Below are positions 1-9,611 of a stretch of 64,000 nt of DNA, in pieces. The translations under genes and the position numbers were made by a program. The notes below the pieces were generated by a model that was not told where the DNA came from, did not search any database, and was given only the letters and a program-made list of their open reading frames with translations. The DNA is from Bradyrhizobium niftali. GTDB lineage: Bacteria > Pseudomonadota > Alphaproteobacteria > Rhizobiales > Xanthobacteraceae. Each line of letters starts with the position of its first letter. Positions within the stretch are counted from its first letter, which is position 1. The stretch covers positions 50,182 to 114,181 of the forward strand of contig NZ_SPQT01000033.1 of assembly GCF_004571025.1 (NCBI RefSeq), in the 5' to 3' direction.

Positions 1-751
1 GCCGCTGGTCGCGGTGAACCATCTGGAGGCGCACGCGCTGACGCCGCGCCTCACCGACGGAATCGAATTTCCGTACTGCCTGTTCCTCGCCTCCGGCGGC
101 CATACCCAGATCGTCGCGGTCACCGGCGTCGGCCAATATGTGCGACTCGGTACCACGGTCGACGACGCCATCGGCGAAGCCTTCGACAAGGTCGCGAAGA
201 TGCTGGGCCTGCCCTATCCCGGCGGACCGCAGGTCGAGCGCTCGGCGGCAAGCGGCGATGCCGCGCGCTTTGCCTTTCCGCGGCCGATGCAGGGCAGGCC
301 GGATGCCAACTTCTCGCTGTCGGGATTGAAGACCGCGGTGCGCAACGAAGCGAGCCGTATCGCCGAGATCACGCCGCAGGACATCAGCGATCTCTGTGCA
401 AGCTTCCAGGCCGCCGTGCTGGACTCGACGGCCGACCGGCTGAGTGTCGGCTTGAGACTTTTCCGCGAACAGTTCGGCGCGCCGCGTGCGCTCGTGGCCG
501 CCGGCGGCGTCGCCGCCAATCAGGCGATCCGCGGCGCGCTGCACGACGTCGCGCGGCAGGCCGGGACGCAACTGATCATGCCGCCGCCCGCGCTCTGCAC
601 CGACAACGGCGCGATGATCGCCTGGGCCGGCGCCGAGCGGCTCGCGCTGGGAATGACCGACACGATGGAAGCCCAGCCCCGCGCACGCTGGCTGCTCGAC
701 GCGAATGCGACAGCGCCCGCGGGCTACGGCAAGACGCGAGCGGGATTCTAG
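1..751 (+). CDS. tsaD: tRNA N6-adenosine threonylcarbamoyltransferase TsaD (3' part)
   Basis: The 5' end lies outside the window; the frame is open from base 2 and ends in TAG at 749-751, giving about 249 of the usual roughly 350 residues. The visible part starts inside the conserved metal-ligand region (VNHLEAHAL, the H-x-E-x-H histidines of the Kae1/Qri7/TsaD family). It continues with ASGGHTQI, the AIGEAFDKVAKMLGLPYPGGP block and the C-terminal CTDNGAMIAWAG block, all typical of TsaD. The enzyme transfers the threonylcarbamoyl group to A37 of ANN-decoding tRNAs, in a complex with TsaB and TsaE in bacteria. gpsA starts two bases after the stop, so the two are probably co-transcribed. An internal GTG at 14 is not the true start. 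Confidence 0.96.
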   Translation, partial: PLVAVNHLEAHALTPRLTDGIEFPYCLFLASGGHTQIVAVTGVGQYVRLGTTVDDAIGEAFDKVAKMLGLPYPGGPQVERSAASGDAARFAFPRPMQGRPDANFSLSGLKTAVRNEASRIAEITPQDISDLCASFQAAVLDSTADRLSVGLRLFREQFGAPRALVAAGGVAANQAIRGALHDVARQAGTQLIMPPPALCTDNGAMIAWAGAERLALGMTDTMEAQPRARWLLDANATAPAGYGKTRAGF

Positions 752-753
752 CG

Positions 754-1734
754 ATGACCGCGTTCCAATCCGTTGCGGTGATCGGAGCGGGCGCCTGGGG
801 TACGGCGCTGGCGATGGTGGCAGCGCGGGCCGGGCGGAGCGTCACGCTCTGGGCCCGCAACGCCGAGCATGCGGCGCGGATTGCATCGACCCGCGACAAT
901 CCACGGCTGCCCGGCGTGCGCCTCGCGCAGGAAATTGTCGTGACGAGCGAGCTGGCGCTCGCCGCGCGCGCGGACATGCTTCTGATCGCAACGCCGGCGC
1001 AGCATCTGCGCGGCGCCGTCAACATGCTGGCCACGCATCTGACGACGCAGACGCCTGTCGTCGCCTGTGCCAAGGGCATCGAGCACGGCACCCACAAATT
1101 CATGACCGACGTGATCGCCGAAGCCGCACTGCACGCGCAGCCGGCGATCCTGTCGGGCCCGAGCTTTGCCGACGACGTCGCACGCGGCCTGCCGACGGCG
1201 GTGACGCTGGCGGCCAAGGAGGAAGAGCTGGCCAGCAGCCTGGTGCAGGCGCTGGGCTCGCCGACGTTCCGGCCCTATCACTCCACCGACGTCCGCGGCG
1301 TCGAGATCGGCGGCGCCGCCAAGAACGTGCTGGCGATCGCCGCCGGAATCGTGGTCGGCCGCAACCTCGGGGCCTCCGCGCTCGCCGCGCTGACCACGCG
1401 CGGCTTCAGCGAGCTGGCACGGCTCGGCCGCGCCTGCGGCGCGCGCACGGAAACGCTCTCGGGCCTCTCCGGCCTCGGCGATCTGCTGCTGAGCTGTTCG
1501 ACCGCGCAATCGCGCAATTTCGCGCTCGGCATCGCGCTCGGCCGCGGCGAGGCGGCGCCGGCGGGCAAGCTTGCGGAAGGCGCATTCACCGCGCCGGTGC
1601 TGGTCGAGCTCGCGGCCGCACGGAACGTCGACATGCCGGTCTCGCAAGCGGTCGCTGCCATCCTCGACAACAAATTGACGATCGACGCCGCGATCGAAGG
1701 GCTGTTGACGCGGCCGTTCAAGGCCGAGGAATGA
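754..1734 (+). CDS. gpsA: Glycerol-3-phosphate dehydrogenase [NAD(P)+]
   Basis: 326 residues, full length. The Rossmann GxGxxG motif is at residues 11-16 (GAGAWG). The family blocks CAKGIE (105-110) and SGPSFA (134-139) are present, and the catalytic lysine is K190 in GAAKNVLAIAAGI. The cytosolic enzyme reduces dihydroxyacetone phosphate to sn-glycerol 3-phosphate for phospholipid synthesis. ATG at 754 follows the tsaD stop by two bases, which supports both the start and translational coupling. The tsaD-gpsA order is common in alphaproteobacteria. Nothing is unusual. Confidence 0.97.
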   Translation: MTAFQSVAVIGAGAWGTALAMVAARAGRSVTLWARNAEHAARIASTRDNPRLPGVRLAQEIVVTSELALAARADMLLIATPAQHLRGAVNMLATHLTTQTPVVACAKGIEHGTHKFMTDVIAEAALHAQPAILSGPSFADDVARGLPTAVTLAAKEEELASSLVQALGSPTFRPYHSTDVRGVEIGGAAKNVLAIAAGIVVGRNLGASALAALTTRGFSELARLGRACGARTETLSGLSGLGDLLLSCSTAQSRNFALGIALGRGEAAPAGKLAEGAFTAPVLVELAAARNVDMPVSQAVAAILDNKLTIDAAIEGLLTRPFKAEE

Positions 1735-1742
1735 CATCTTCC

Positions 1743-1865
1743 GTCATGCCCGCTCTTGTCTCGGGCATCCACGTCTTGATATTGAACACGGAAGCAGAGA
1801 CGTGGATGGCCGGGCATAGGCGAGCGGAAGCGACGCCGTCCTTCGGACGGCTATGCCCAGCCATG
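1743..1865. repeat. Palindromic intergenic repeat, family D copy 1
   Basis: The stretch between gpsA and the EVE gene is built of inverted segments: a left part reading CATGCCCG then CGGGCATCCACGTC pairs with GACGTGGATGGCCGGGCAT, followed by a second hairpin around GTCCTTCGGAC. A related copy lies at 47501-47626 (GTCATGCCCGGGCTTG and GGGCATCCACGTTCTTG). The element reaches to just upstream of the EVE start. It looks like a non-coding REP/RIME-type element of this genus, not a gene. Confidence 0.75.
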
Positions 1866-1885
1866 ATGAACGGATAGGGCGCGTG

Positions 1886-2299
1886 ATGAACTACTGGCTG
1901 GTGAAATCCGAACCGTCGGTGTGGTCCTGGGATCAGCAGGTGGCGAAGGGCGCCAAGGGCGAAGCCTGGACGGGGGTGCGCAATTACACCGCGCGCCAGA
2001 ACCTCGTCGCCATGAAGAAGGGCGACAAGGCGTTCTTCTATCATTCCAACGAGGGCAAGGAGATCGTCGGCATCGCGGAGGTCATCAAGGAGGCCTATCC
2101 CGATCCGACCGACAAGACCGAAAAATTCGTCTGCGTCGACATCAAGGCCGACAAGCCGCTGAAGACGCCGGTGACGATGGTCGCGATCAAGGCCGAGAAG
2201 AAGCTCGCCGACATGGCGCTGGTGAAATATTCGCGCCTGTCGGTGCAGCCGGTCACGGCGGAGGAGTGGAAGCTCGTCTGCAAGATGGGCGGGGTTTAG
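1886..2299 (+). CDS. EVE domain-containing protein
   Basis: 137 residues from ATG 1886. A GTG directly before it and an upstream in-frame ATG at 1853 are less likely, because 1853 lies inside the palindromic repeat. The N-terminus MNYWLVKSEPSVWSWDQQ, the GVRNYTARQNL block and the FFYHSNEGKEIVGIAEV block are typical of the EVE (PUA-like) fold, and the domain fills the protein. EVE domains bind modified bases in nucleic acids; the target of this stand-alone bacterial form is not known. It is flanked on both sides by palindromic repeats and has no operon partner. No defence genes are nearby, so I read it as a housekeeping-type copy. Confidence 0.93.
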   Translation: MNYWLVKSEPSVWSWDQQVAKGAKGEAWTGVRNYTARQNLVAMKKGDKAFFYHSNEGKEIVGIAEVIKEAYPDPTDKTEKFVCVDIKADKPLKTPVTMVAIKAEKKLADMALVKYSRLSVQPVTAEEWKLVCKMGGV

Positions 2300-2306
2300 T
2301 TGCTGC

Positions 2307-2392
2307 CGTAGCCCGGATGGAGCGCAGCGCAATCCGGAAAAGTCTTCACGCCGCACGATCCCGGATTACGCTTCGCTCCATCCGGGCTACGA
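2307..2392. repeat. Palindromic intergenic repeat, family C copy 1
   Basis: Inverted arms CGTAGCCCGGATGGAGCG and CGCTCCATCCGGGCTACG enclose internal arms GCGCAATCCGG and CCCGGATTACGC. A near-identical copy lies at 53459-53546. It sits between two convergent genes and could act as a bidirectional transcript end, but it has no T-run. Confidence 0.85.
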
Positions 2393-2401
2393 TACCCGAG
2401 C

Positions 2402-3481
2402 TCACGTCTCCGGCAGCGCGAAGACCTCGCATGGCGCGGCAATGCCGCGCAGCGAATGCGATCCCAGCGCAACGAGAGCCGTGTCCGTCTCCGCGGCGAG
2501 CGCGCCCGACACCAGCACGGTCTCGCGAAGCGGCTTGCACAATCCCTCGAGCCGGCTGGCGAGATTGACGGCGGGACCGATCGCCGTGAAATCGAGCCGG
2601 TTGGCGGCGCCGATATTGCCCCACAGCATCTCGCCGAGATGGAGCGCGGCGCCAAACGCGAGCGGCGGCAGGCCCTGGTTGCGGCGCTCATTGTTGAGAT
2701 GGGCCATCCCGGCCCTGGCCGCGCTGGCGGCGCGCAAGGCCGCATCGCACGCCCGGCGCGGTGATGCCTCGACTACCGGAAAAATCGCGAGCACGCCGTC
2801 GCCGATGAATTTCAGCACCTCGCCGCCAAAGGCGTGGACGGCACCGGCGATGCGGTCGAACCAGGCGTCGAGCGCCGCGATGACCTGGGCCGGCGGTGTG
2901 GTTTCCGACAGGATCGTGAAGTCGCGCAGGTCCGCATAGAGCAGCGCGGCCTGAATGGTTTCGCCGAGGTCGCGCCGCAGCGGTGCCGCCAGCACCCGCG
3001 CGGCGCTGCGCTTGCCAAGATAGGCATCCAGCGTCGCCCGCAACGTGTCGCGCGCAGCGAGCACGGCAAGGGGCGTCGCGGCAAAACGCGCGGCCTGGCG
3101 CAGTTGCTCGATTTCATCCGCGGTGAACGGACGCGGTCCGATCCAGCCGAGCAATGGCCCATCGGACCGCCCGACGACATCTTCGTGCACGGCACCGTCC
3201 GCAATGCCGCGGAGCCAGCGGCGACCGGCATCGTTGGGCGGGTCGGGTGCCAATCCGCCCGGTGCAAAGCCGAGCGCTTCGATCACCGTGCCGTTCTCGG
3301 CTCGCCACAGCCAGGTCCGCTTCGCGATCAGCGGGTGTGGCACCTCCAGCGTCAGGCTGCCTGCCGCAAGCGGCACGCCGTCGGCGACCAAGTGCGCGCC
3401 GAGTTCCGCAAGCAGGCGGTCGGCTCCGGGACTATCGGAGGCGGCGTCGACGAGCCAGGCGAGGGTCGGAGCGAGGTGCAT
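2402..3481 (-). CDS. Adenylate/guanylate cyclase catalytic-domain protein (class III)
   Basis: 359 residues from ATG 3481; the frame stays open to an in-frame ATG at 3553 (383 residues), but that start would leave only about 30 bases to the divergent gene. The C-terminal half is a class III nucleotidyl cyclase domain. YADLRDFT and KFIGDGVLAIFP carry the two metal-binding aspartates. The lysine before FIGDG and the D/T in NRLDFTAIG match adenine-specific residues, and NLASRLE carries the transition-state Asn and Arg. The N-terminal half is a poorly conserved, probably sensory region without membrane segments or a signal peptide. The expected product is cAMP from ATP in the cytoplasm. The input signal is unknown. 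A stand-alone cNMP-binding protein lies far away at 53.6 kb. Confidence 0.9.
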   Translation of the reverse strand: MHLAPTLAWLVDAASDSPGADRLLAELGAHLVADGVPLAAGSLTLEVPHPLIAKRTWLWRAENGTVIEALGFAPGGLAPDPPNDAGRRWLRGIADGAVHEDVVGRSDGPLLGWIGPRPFTADEIEQLRQAARFAATPLAVLAARDTLRATLDAYLGKRSAARVLAAPLRRDLGETIQAALLYADLRDFTILSETTPPAQVIAALDAWFDRIAGAVHAFGGEVLKFIGDGVLAIFPVVEASPRRACDAALRAASAARAGMAHLNNERRNQGLPPLAFGAALHLGEMLWGNIGAANRLDFTAIGPAVNLASRLEGLCKPLRETVLVSGALAAETDTALVALGSHSLRGIAAPCEVFALPET

Positions 3482-3584
3482 GGCCCGATCATGGCGAAGG
3501 CAGGCCGTCTTTGTCACGAGGCAATCCTTGACGTACCGCTCGGCCGCCGCCATGTCCCAATGTCAGCCCCAGGGATGATCGCCG

Positions 3585-4040
3585 ATGACCGAACCGTTCG
3601 TAGTGCGACGCGAGACCCAGATCGCAGCCCCACGTGCCACCGTCTTCGCCTATTTGACCGATCCCGAGAAGATCTTGAGCTGGATGGGCTCCGACGCGAC
3701 CACGGAGCTGCATCCCGGCGGGCTCTATCTGCTCAAGGGCGTCGGCCCGCGCGGCGGCTCAGCCCGCGGCGCCTTCCGCGAGGTCGTGCCGGTGCATCGT
3801 CTGGCCTACACGTTTGGCTGGGAGGGCGGCCAGGAAGTGCAGCCCGGCTCGAGCCTGATCGAGATCGACCTGATCGAGCGCGACGGCGGCACGCTGCTGC
3901 GCATGACCCATAGCGGGCTGCCGACCGAGGAACAGGCCGCCGCACACGCGACGGGTTGGGCGCACTATCTGGAGCGACTCACCGCCGCAGCCGCAGGCAA
4001 CGATCCCGGTCCCGACAAGGGTGTTTCAGACAAGATGTAG
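3585..4040 (+). CDS. SRPBCC / AHSA1-type protein
   Basis: 151 residues. The N-terminus VRRETQIAAPRATVFAYLTDPEKILSWMG and the late TLLRMTHSGLP and GWAHYLERL segments are diagnostic of the AHSA1-like START/Bet v1 fold, which forms a hydrophobic ligand cavity. Many relatives are paired with ArsR regulators, but this one has none beside it; it is divergent from the cyclase gene and convergent with the topoisomerase. The ligand and role cannot be told from sequence. Confidence 0.85.
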   Translation: MTEPFVVRRETQIAAPRATVFAYLTDPEKILSWMGSDATTELHPGGLYLLKGVGPRGGSARGAFREVVPVHRLAYTFGWEGGQEVQPGSSLIEIDLIERDGGTLLRMTHSGLPTEEQAAAHATGWAHYLERLTAAAAGNDPGPDKGVSDKM

Positions 4041-4051
4041 CGGCGGGCGGC

Positions 4052-5221
4052 TTAGACCGCCGCGGTCGCGACCACCTGCGCCAGAAGCTGCTCGCGCCTT
4101 GCCTGCGAGCGCTGGCCCTTCATGGTCGCGGCGAAACGCTCGAGGATGCCGTCCTCGAAGGCGGTGACGATGGTGTCGTGGACATAGCTCTTGCGGCAGA
4201 TCGCCGGCGTGTTGGAGAGCTTGTCGGCCGCGGCACGGATCGCGTCCAGCACCTGCTTCTTGCGGCCGCGCTGGCTGGTCGCCGGCGTGATCCGCGACAG
4301 CGATTCCACCACAACGGCTGAGGCCATCAGCGTGCGAAAATCCTTCAGCGAAATCTTGATGCCGGCGATCTCGCGCAAGAACGCGTTCACCTGCGTGGTG
4401 TTGACCGCGCGCACGATGCCGTAGGCATCGCGATACTGGAACATGCGCTTGCCGGGAACGCCGCGCAGGATGCCGATGGCGCGCACCAGCTTGGCCGCGT
4501 CGCATTCCTTGCGCACTGCCTTGCCGCCCTTCGCCTTGAAGGTCAGCACGAAGCAATCGTCTTCCAGCGTCACGTTCGACTTCAGCAGCGTGGTGGCGCC
4601 GCGGGTGCCGTTGAGGCGGGCATAGGATTCGTTGCCGGGACGGATCGCGGTGCGCGCGATCAATTCGATCACGGCCGAGAGCGCGAACTCGCGCGTCGGC
4701 TCGTCGCCCGACAGGAACGCCGAGACCTTGCGCCGGATCTTTGGCAACGCGCCGACGAGCTTCTCCAGGCGATGCGCCTTGCGGTGCTCGCGGACCTTCT
4801 CCCAGTCGGCGTGATAGCGATATTGCAGCCGGCCCGCGGCATCGCGTCCCACGGCCTGGAGATGCGTGCTCGGATCGGCCGAGTAGCGCACCTCGCGATA
4901 GGCCGGCGGCACCGCCATGGCGTGCAGCCGGCGGATGGTGCGGGCGTCGCGGATATGAGCGCCGTTGGGGCGGACGAAGGAATAGCCCTTGCCGCGCTTG
5001 ATGCGGCGGATGGTCAGCTCGTTCTGGTCGCCGAGCCGCAGGCCATGCTCCCTGGCGAGCGCCTCGACTGTCGCCGCGGGCGCCGCGTCGAAGACCTTTT
5101 TCGGGCTGAGGCGCGCTGATGCGGCCGGTTTCGGCCATTGTCCGAGGGCTTTGGCCAGCGCAATAGCGGAAGGATCGGCGGAAGCGGGCCGCATCGTCCC
5201 GAGATTCTGCTGATCCATCAT
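4052..5221 (-). CDS. DNA topoisomerase IB
   Basis: 389 residues. This is the short poxvirus-like bacterial topoisomerase IB. The N-terminal domain carries the IRRIKRGKGYSFVRPNG segment. The C-terminal catalytic domain has Arg194 (ARTAIRPGNESYA), KDFRTLMAS (Arg296) and the nucleophile Tyr346 in CRKSYVHD. It relaxes positive and negative supercoils by forming a 3'-phosphotyrosyl link, without ATP. The start ATGATG at 5221-5216 is followed by a poorly conserved N-terminal tail of about 40 residues, so a slightly internal start is possible. It is a single gene, divergent from acsA across about 400 bases. Confidence 0.95.
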   Translation of the reverse strand: MMDQQNLGTMRPASADPSAIALAKALGQWPKPAASARLSPKKVFDAAPAATVEALAREHGLRLGDQNELTIRRIKRGKGYSFVRPNGAHIRDARTIRRLHAMAVPPAYREVRYSADPSTHLQAVGRDAAGRLQYRYHADWEKVREHRKAHRLEKLVGALPKIRRKVSAFLSGDEPTREFALSAVIELIARTAIRPGNESYARLNGTRGATTLLKSNVTLEDDCFVLTFKAKGGKAVRKECDAAKLVRAIGILRGVPGKRMFQYRDAYGIVRAVNTTQVNAFLREIAGIKISLKDFRTLMASAVVVESLSRITPATSQRGRKKQVLDAIRAAADKLSNTPAICRKSYVHDTIVTAFEDGILERFAATMKGQRSQARREQLLAQVVATAAV

Positions 5222-5623
5222 AGTGTTACGCCTTAGCCCTGCCTGTTACCGGTCAATGCCGCTGTTCTGATGTTTGTTCCAAGGGGTCTCTTTGGACCCG
5301 GGTTGGCCATTTAGGGTGTTCCGAACCGTATTGCGAGTCCCGAATCAGTGAGAGACGGTTTCTAAATACCTCCGAACGCTGCATGGGGGCTCTGCGCCGG
5401 TCCGTTCCGGAGATTTCGGTAAAGAGCCGAAAGGCGCCTCATGGCCTGTTTCAGATTTGCGACAGCCGGCCTGCGCAGCTTGATCCTCCGCATGGTCGGC
5501 CGCTCGCCGAAGGTCCAGCTTGTGCACCTTGTCGGGTCCGGTTAGCCCGACGCATAATCGGTTCAACGATCAAGTCGGCTCGCCGGTCGCTTGTGTTCGG
5601 CTTGCCGCATCTGGAGGGAAACA
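5222..5623. other. Intergenic region between topoisomerase IB and acsA
   Basis: About 400 bases without a convincing gene. Short frames here lack ribosome sites and family features. It holds the divergent promoters, including the acsA candidate below and a small inverted repeat (GTCGGG ... CCCGAC) within 5530-5552. It is not one of the palindromic repeat families of the window. Confidence 0.6.
5529..5558 (+). promoter_or_regulatory. Candidate sigma-70-type promoter of acsA
   Basis: TTGTCG at 5529-5534 and CATAAT at 5553-5558 are separated by 18 bases. This would start transcription near 5565 and give a leader of about 60 bases before the acsA ATG. An inverted repeat lies in the spacer and could be a regulator site. 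Judged by eye only. Confidence 0.35.
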
Positions 5624-7570
<1,947 letters not shown>

Positions 7571-7998
7571 CAAGTCGGCGCAAAGTTCGCTTGAGTGCCC
7601 CGGACGCGGCGCAGCGCTAGCGATGCGACGCAGAGCCGGGGCCCATGCCGCTTGCTGGGTCCCGGCTCTGCGCCGCGTCACTTCGTGCCGCGCCTTGTCC
7701 GGGACACGCGACCAAACCTCGCTCCGCACTTTGTCGCCCTCCCGAAACAACAGCCGTTCACACCTTCACGCTCTTGTCAGGGCGCGTGCCGGCTTGGCCG
7801 TGTCTTTCCCGCCAAGTGTTGTTTTCAGGTCATTTACTTTATTTCGAACATTTTCTTTGTTCCCCGTGCTTGCTGGCCCTTGGCGGCCGCGCGTGGAAAC
7901 CATCCGGTTAACAGGCGCGGTTAAGAATATCCGGGCATGCGGGCAATTGCCGGTTCTGCGTAGTTTTGGACGATCCGTTCGGGGCAGGGGGAAAGTTG
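7571..7998. other. Intergenic region between acsA and the L,D-transpeptidase gene
   Basis: The first part (about 7596-7709) is a palindromic repeat related to family A: GCCCCGGACGCGGCGCAG pairs with CTGCGCCGCGTC, and CCTTGTCCGGGACAC closes it. The second part (7720-7998) is lower in GC and must carry the promoter of the transpeptidase gene. It contains GGTTAAC and GGTTAAG spaced nine bases apart, which is not a proper CtrA spacing. No gene is supported. Confidence 0.6.
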
Positions 7999-8514
7999 AT
8001 GTCGATAAGGATTGCTGTGGCGCTCGCTGCCACCATCGGGGCGGGGATCTTGATGTCAACGGCGGCAGAGGCGCGGCCGGAAATGGTGGGGGCGCACCTG
8101 GCCGACTATTCGCCGGGCACCATCGTGGTCAAGACCAACGAGCGGCGGCTCTATCTCATTCTCGATAACGGCCACGCCGTGCGCTATCCGGTCGGCGTCG
8201 GCAAGTCCGGCAAGCAGTGGGCCGGCACGACCCGTATCGACGGCAAATATCGCAATCCGGCCTGGTCGCCGCCCGCCGAGGTGAAGCGCGACAAGCCGCA
8301 GCTTCCCGACGTCATTCCCGGCGGCTCGCCGCGCAACCCGATGGGCGTTGCGGCGATGACCCTCGCCGGCGGCGAATATGCGATCCACGGCACCAACGTG
8401 CCGGGCTCGGTCGGCGGCTTCGTCTCCTATGGCTGCATCCGGATGCTCAACGACGACATCACCGATCTCTACAGCCGCGTCTCCGTCGGCACGACGGTGG
8501 TCGTGACGCGCTGA
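7999..8514 (+). CDS. Periplasmic L,D-transpeptidase (YkuD domain)
   Basis: 171 residues from ATG 7999, with a purine-rich site (AGGGGGAAA) just upstream; the in-frame TTG at 7966 is less likely. Residues 1-25 form a signal peptide ending ...TAAEA. The YkuD domain follows, with a conserved TNERRLYLILDNG strand and the catalytic motif: His130 in YAIHGTN and Cys146 in SYGCIRM. Enzymes of this type form 3-3 peptidoglycan cross-links or attach proteins to peptidoglycan. At this size it has no separate binding domain. A strong terminator follows within 30 bases. Confidence 0.95.
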   Translation: MSIRIAVALAATIGAGILMSTAAEARPEMVGAHLADYSPGTIVVKTNERRLYLILDNGHAVRYPVGVGKSGKQWAGTTRIDGKYRNPAWSPPAEVKRDKPQLPDVIPGGSPRNPMGVAAMTLAGGEYAIHGTNVPGSVGGFVSYGCIRMLNDDITDLYSRVSVGTTVVVTR

Positions 8515-8541
8515 TCGAAGGATCAGGACAAGACAGCGAAA

Positions 8542-8566
8542 GCCGCGTCATTCGACGCGGCTTTTT
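8542..8566 (+). terminator. Rho-independent terminator
   Basis: The stem GCCGCGTC (8542-8549) and GACGCGGC (8554-8561) has a four-base loop and is followed by TTTTT (8562-8566). It ends the transpeptidase transcript. It sits between convergent genes, and only a short AAA run flanks the other side, so it is weaker for the opposite strand. Confidence 0.9.
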
Positions 8567-8568
8567 CG

Positions 8569-9156
8569 TTACCAGAAGCGCCAGCTGCGCCCGCACCAGC
8601 CGTCGCGATGGCCGCCATTGTAACTGCGCGCATAGCCACCCGCGAGCAACACGGCCGAGACGTTGGCAGTGCGTTTGGTCGCGACGTCGGCGAGAACACG
8701 CCCATACTTGTCAGGGCCGAGATTGGTGATCGTGACGCCGCCCTGGCCGAGCAGATCGCGCAACGCGTCAGTGGCGGCTTCGGCCTTGTCCAGTTCCTCC
8801 CGGCAGGACGCCTTCATCTCGGGCGCGTCGATGCCGCGCAGGCGAACGCGCGCGACGAGAACGCGTCCGTCACGCTGGTGCACGCGAGCGAGAAAGGTAT
8901 CACCGTCGATCGTGCGAATGACGTCGACCGGCTGACGGATGTCCGGATTGGCCTGCTGCAAAATGATCTCGGCATCTCGCGATTGACCGTCGGTCGCATG
9001 CGGGAAGGGCCAGTTCGTCCCGTGCCGGAACGTAAGCACGACGGCCACCACGATCCCGACCACGAACATCCACGGCAACAGCCCCGAAAAGTGACGGCCG
9101 AACGGCGAGCCACTGTATGAGGGCCGGTATGGATGGCTGGGATCGAAACGCGGCAT
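8569..9156 (-). CDS. Membrane-anchored thermonuclease-family (SNase-like) protein
   Basis: 195 residues. A cytoplasmic basic N-terminus is followed by one membrane segment at about 28-43 (LLPWMFVVGIVVAVVLT), then a staphylococcal-nuclease-like OB fold. Family motifs are IDGDTFLARV, RLRGIDAPE and DKYGRVLADV, with the acidic and arginine residues expected for a calcium-dependent nuclease. The C-terminus (GWCGRSWRFW) is unusual. It would place a nuclease domain in the periplasm. Substrate and role are unknown; similar anchored SNase proteins are common in rhizobia. It is convergent with the L,D-transpeptidase. Confidence 0.88.
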   Translation of the reverse strand: MPRFDPSHPYRPSYSGSPFGRHFSGLLPWMFVVGIVVAVVLTFRHGTNWPFPHATDGQSRDAEIILQQANPDIRQPVDVIRTIDGDTFLARVHQRDGRVLVARVRLRGIDAPEMKASCREELDKAEAATDALRDLLGQGGVTITNLGPDKYGRVLADVATKRTANVSAVLLAGGYARSYNGGHRDGWCGRSWRFW

Positions 9157-9190
9157 CCGTGCACGCTAGGGCTGAGTCGGGCGATCCGGC

Positions 9191-9226
9191 AAGACAACCT
9201 AAAAAGACAGCCTAAAAAGACAGCCT
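9191..9226. repeat. Short tandem repeat, 13-base unit
   Basis: The unit AAAAAGACAGCCT occurs twice in tandem (9201-9213 and 9214-9226), preceded by a partial degenerate copy (AAGACAACCT, 9191-9200). It abuts the stop codon of the SDHAF4-like gene and lies in the 69-base gap before the nuclease start. Confidence 0.8.
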
Positions 9227-9423
9227 TAAAAGTCCGAGGCGATACCCTTGCGCTCCCAATCGCCGTAGCGGGTGGGCTCAGGGCCCTTCGGTCCCTGCAA
9301 TTCTTTCGGCGCCGCCTCGGCGTGGGCAACAGCAGCCTGCCGGCGCGCTTCGGCCTCGGCCAGCGCACGCTGGGCGGCCGGCGTGAGCTGCTTGCGATCG
9401 GAAACGGAGGGCTGGTCACTCAT
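9226..9423 (-). CDS. DUF1674 protein, SDHAF4-like succinate dehydrogenase assembly factor
   Basis: 65 residues. The C-terminal signature GPKGPEPTRYGDWERKGIASDF defines DUF1674, the family of mitochondrial SDHAF4. The N-terminal half is an Ala/Glu-rich helix. Eukaryotic SDHAF4 helps bring the flavinylated SdhA subunit into complex II; a matching bacterial role is inferred. No sdh genes are in the window. The gene is upstream of the nuclease on the same strand, 69 bases apart, and divergent from rsmB. Confidence 0.9.
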   Translation of the reverse strand: MSDQPSVSDRKQLTPAAQRALAEAEARRQAAVAHAEAAPKELQGPKGPEPTRYGDWERKGIASDF

Positions 9424-9611
9424 CGTGGAGGTTCCTAGCGCAGGATCACGGGGCGTGCGACGCCCAATAACGCATTGCTGAAATGGTCATGGCGGGCTGT
9501 AAACGCGAGAGGCCATTCTTACATTTGGCATATTCGCGTGCCAGATATCGCTTTCTCAAGGCATGCGCCCATATCGGCGGAACTGCCGCTTGCTCAGAAC
9601 CTTACTTCCGC

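Noticed and set aside
7911..7926. GGTTAAC and GGTTAAG before the L,D-transpeptidase gene, as a CtrA site
   Set aside because: The TTAA halves are nine bases apart and in direct rather than inverted order. The CtrA site needs seven, as found at 47753-47767.
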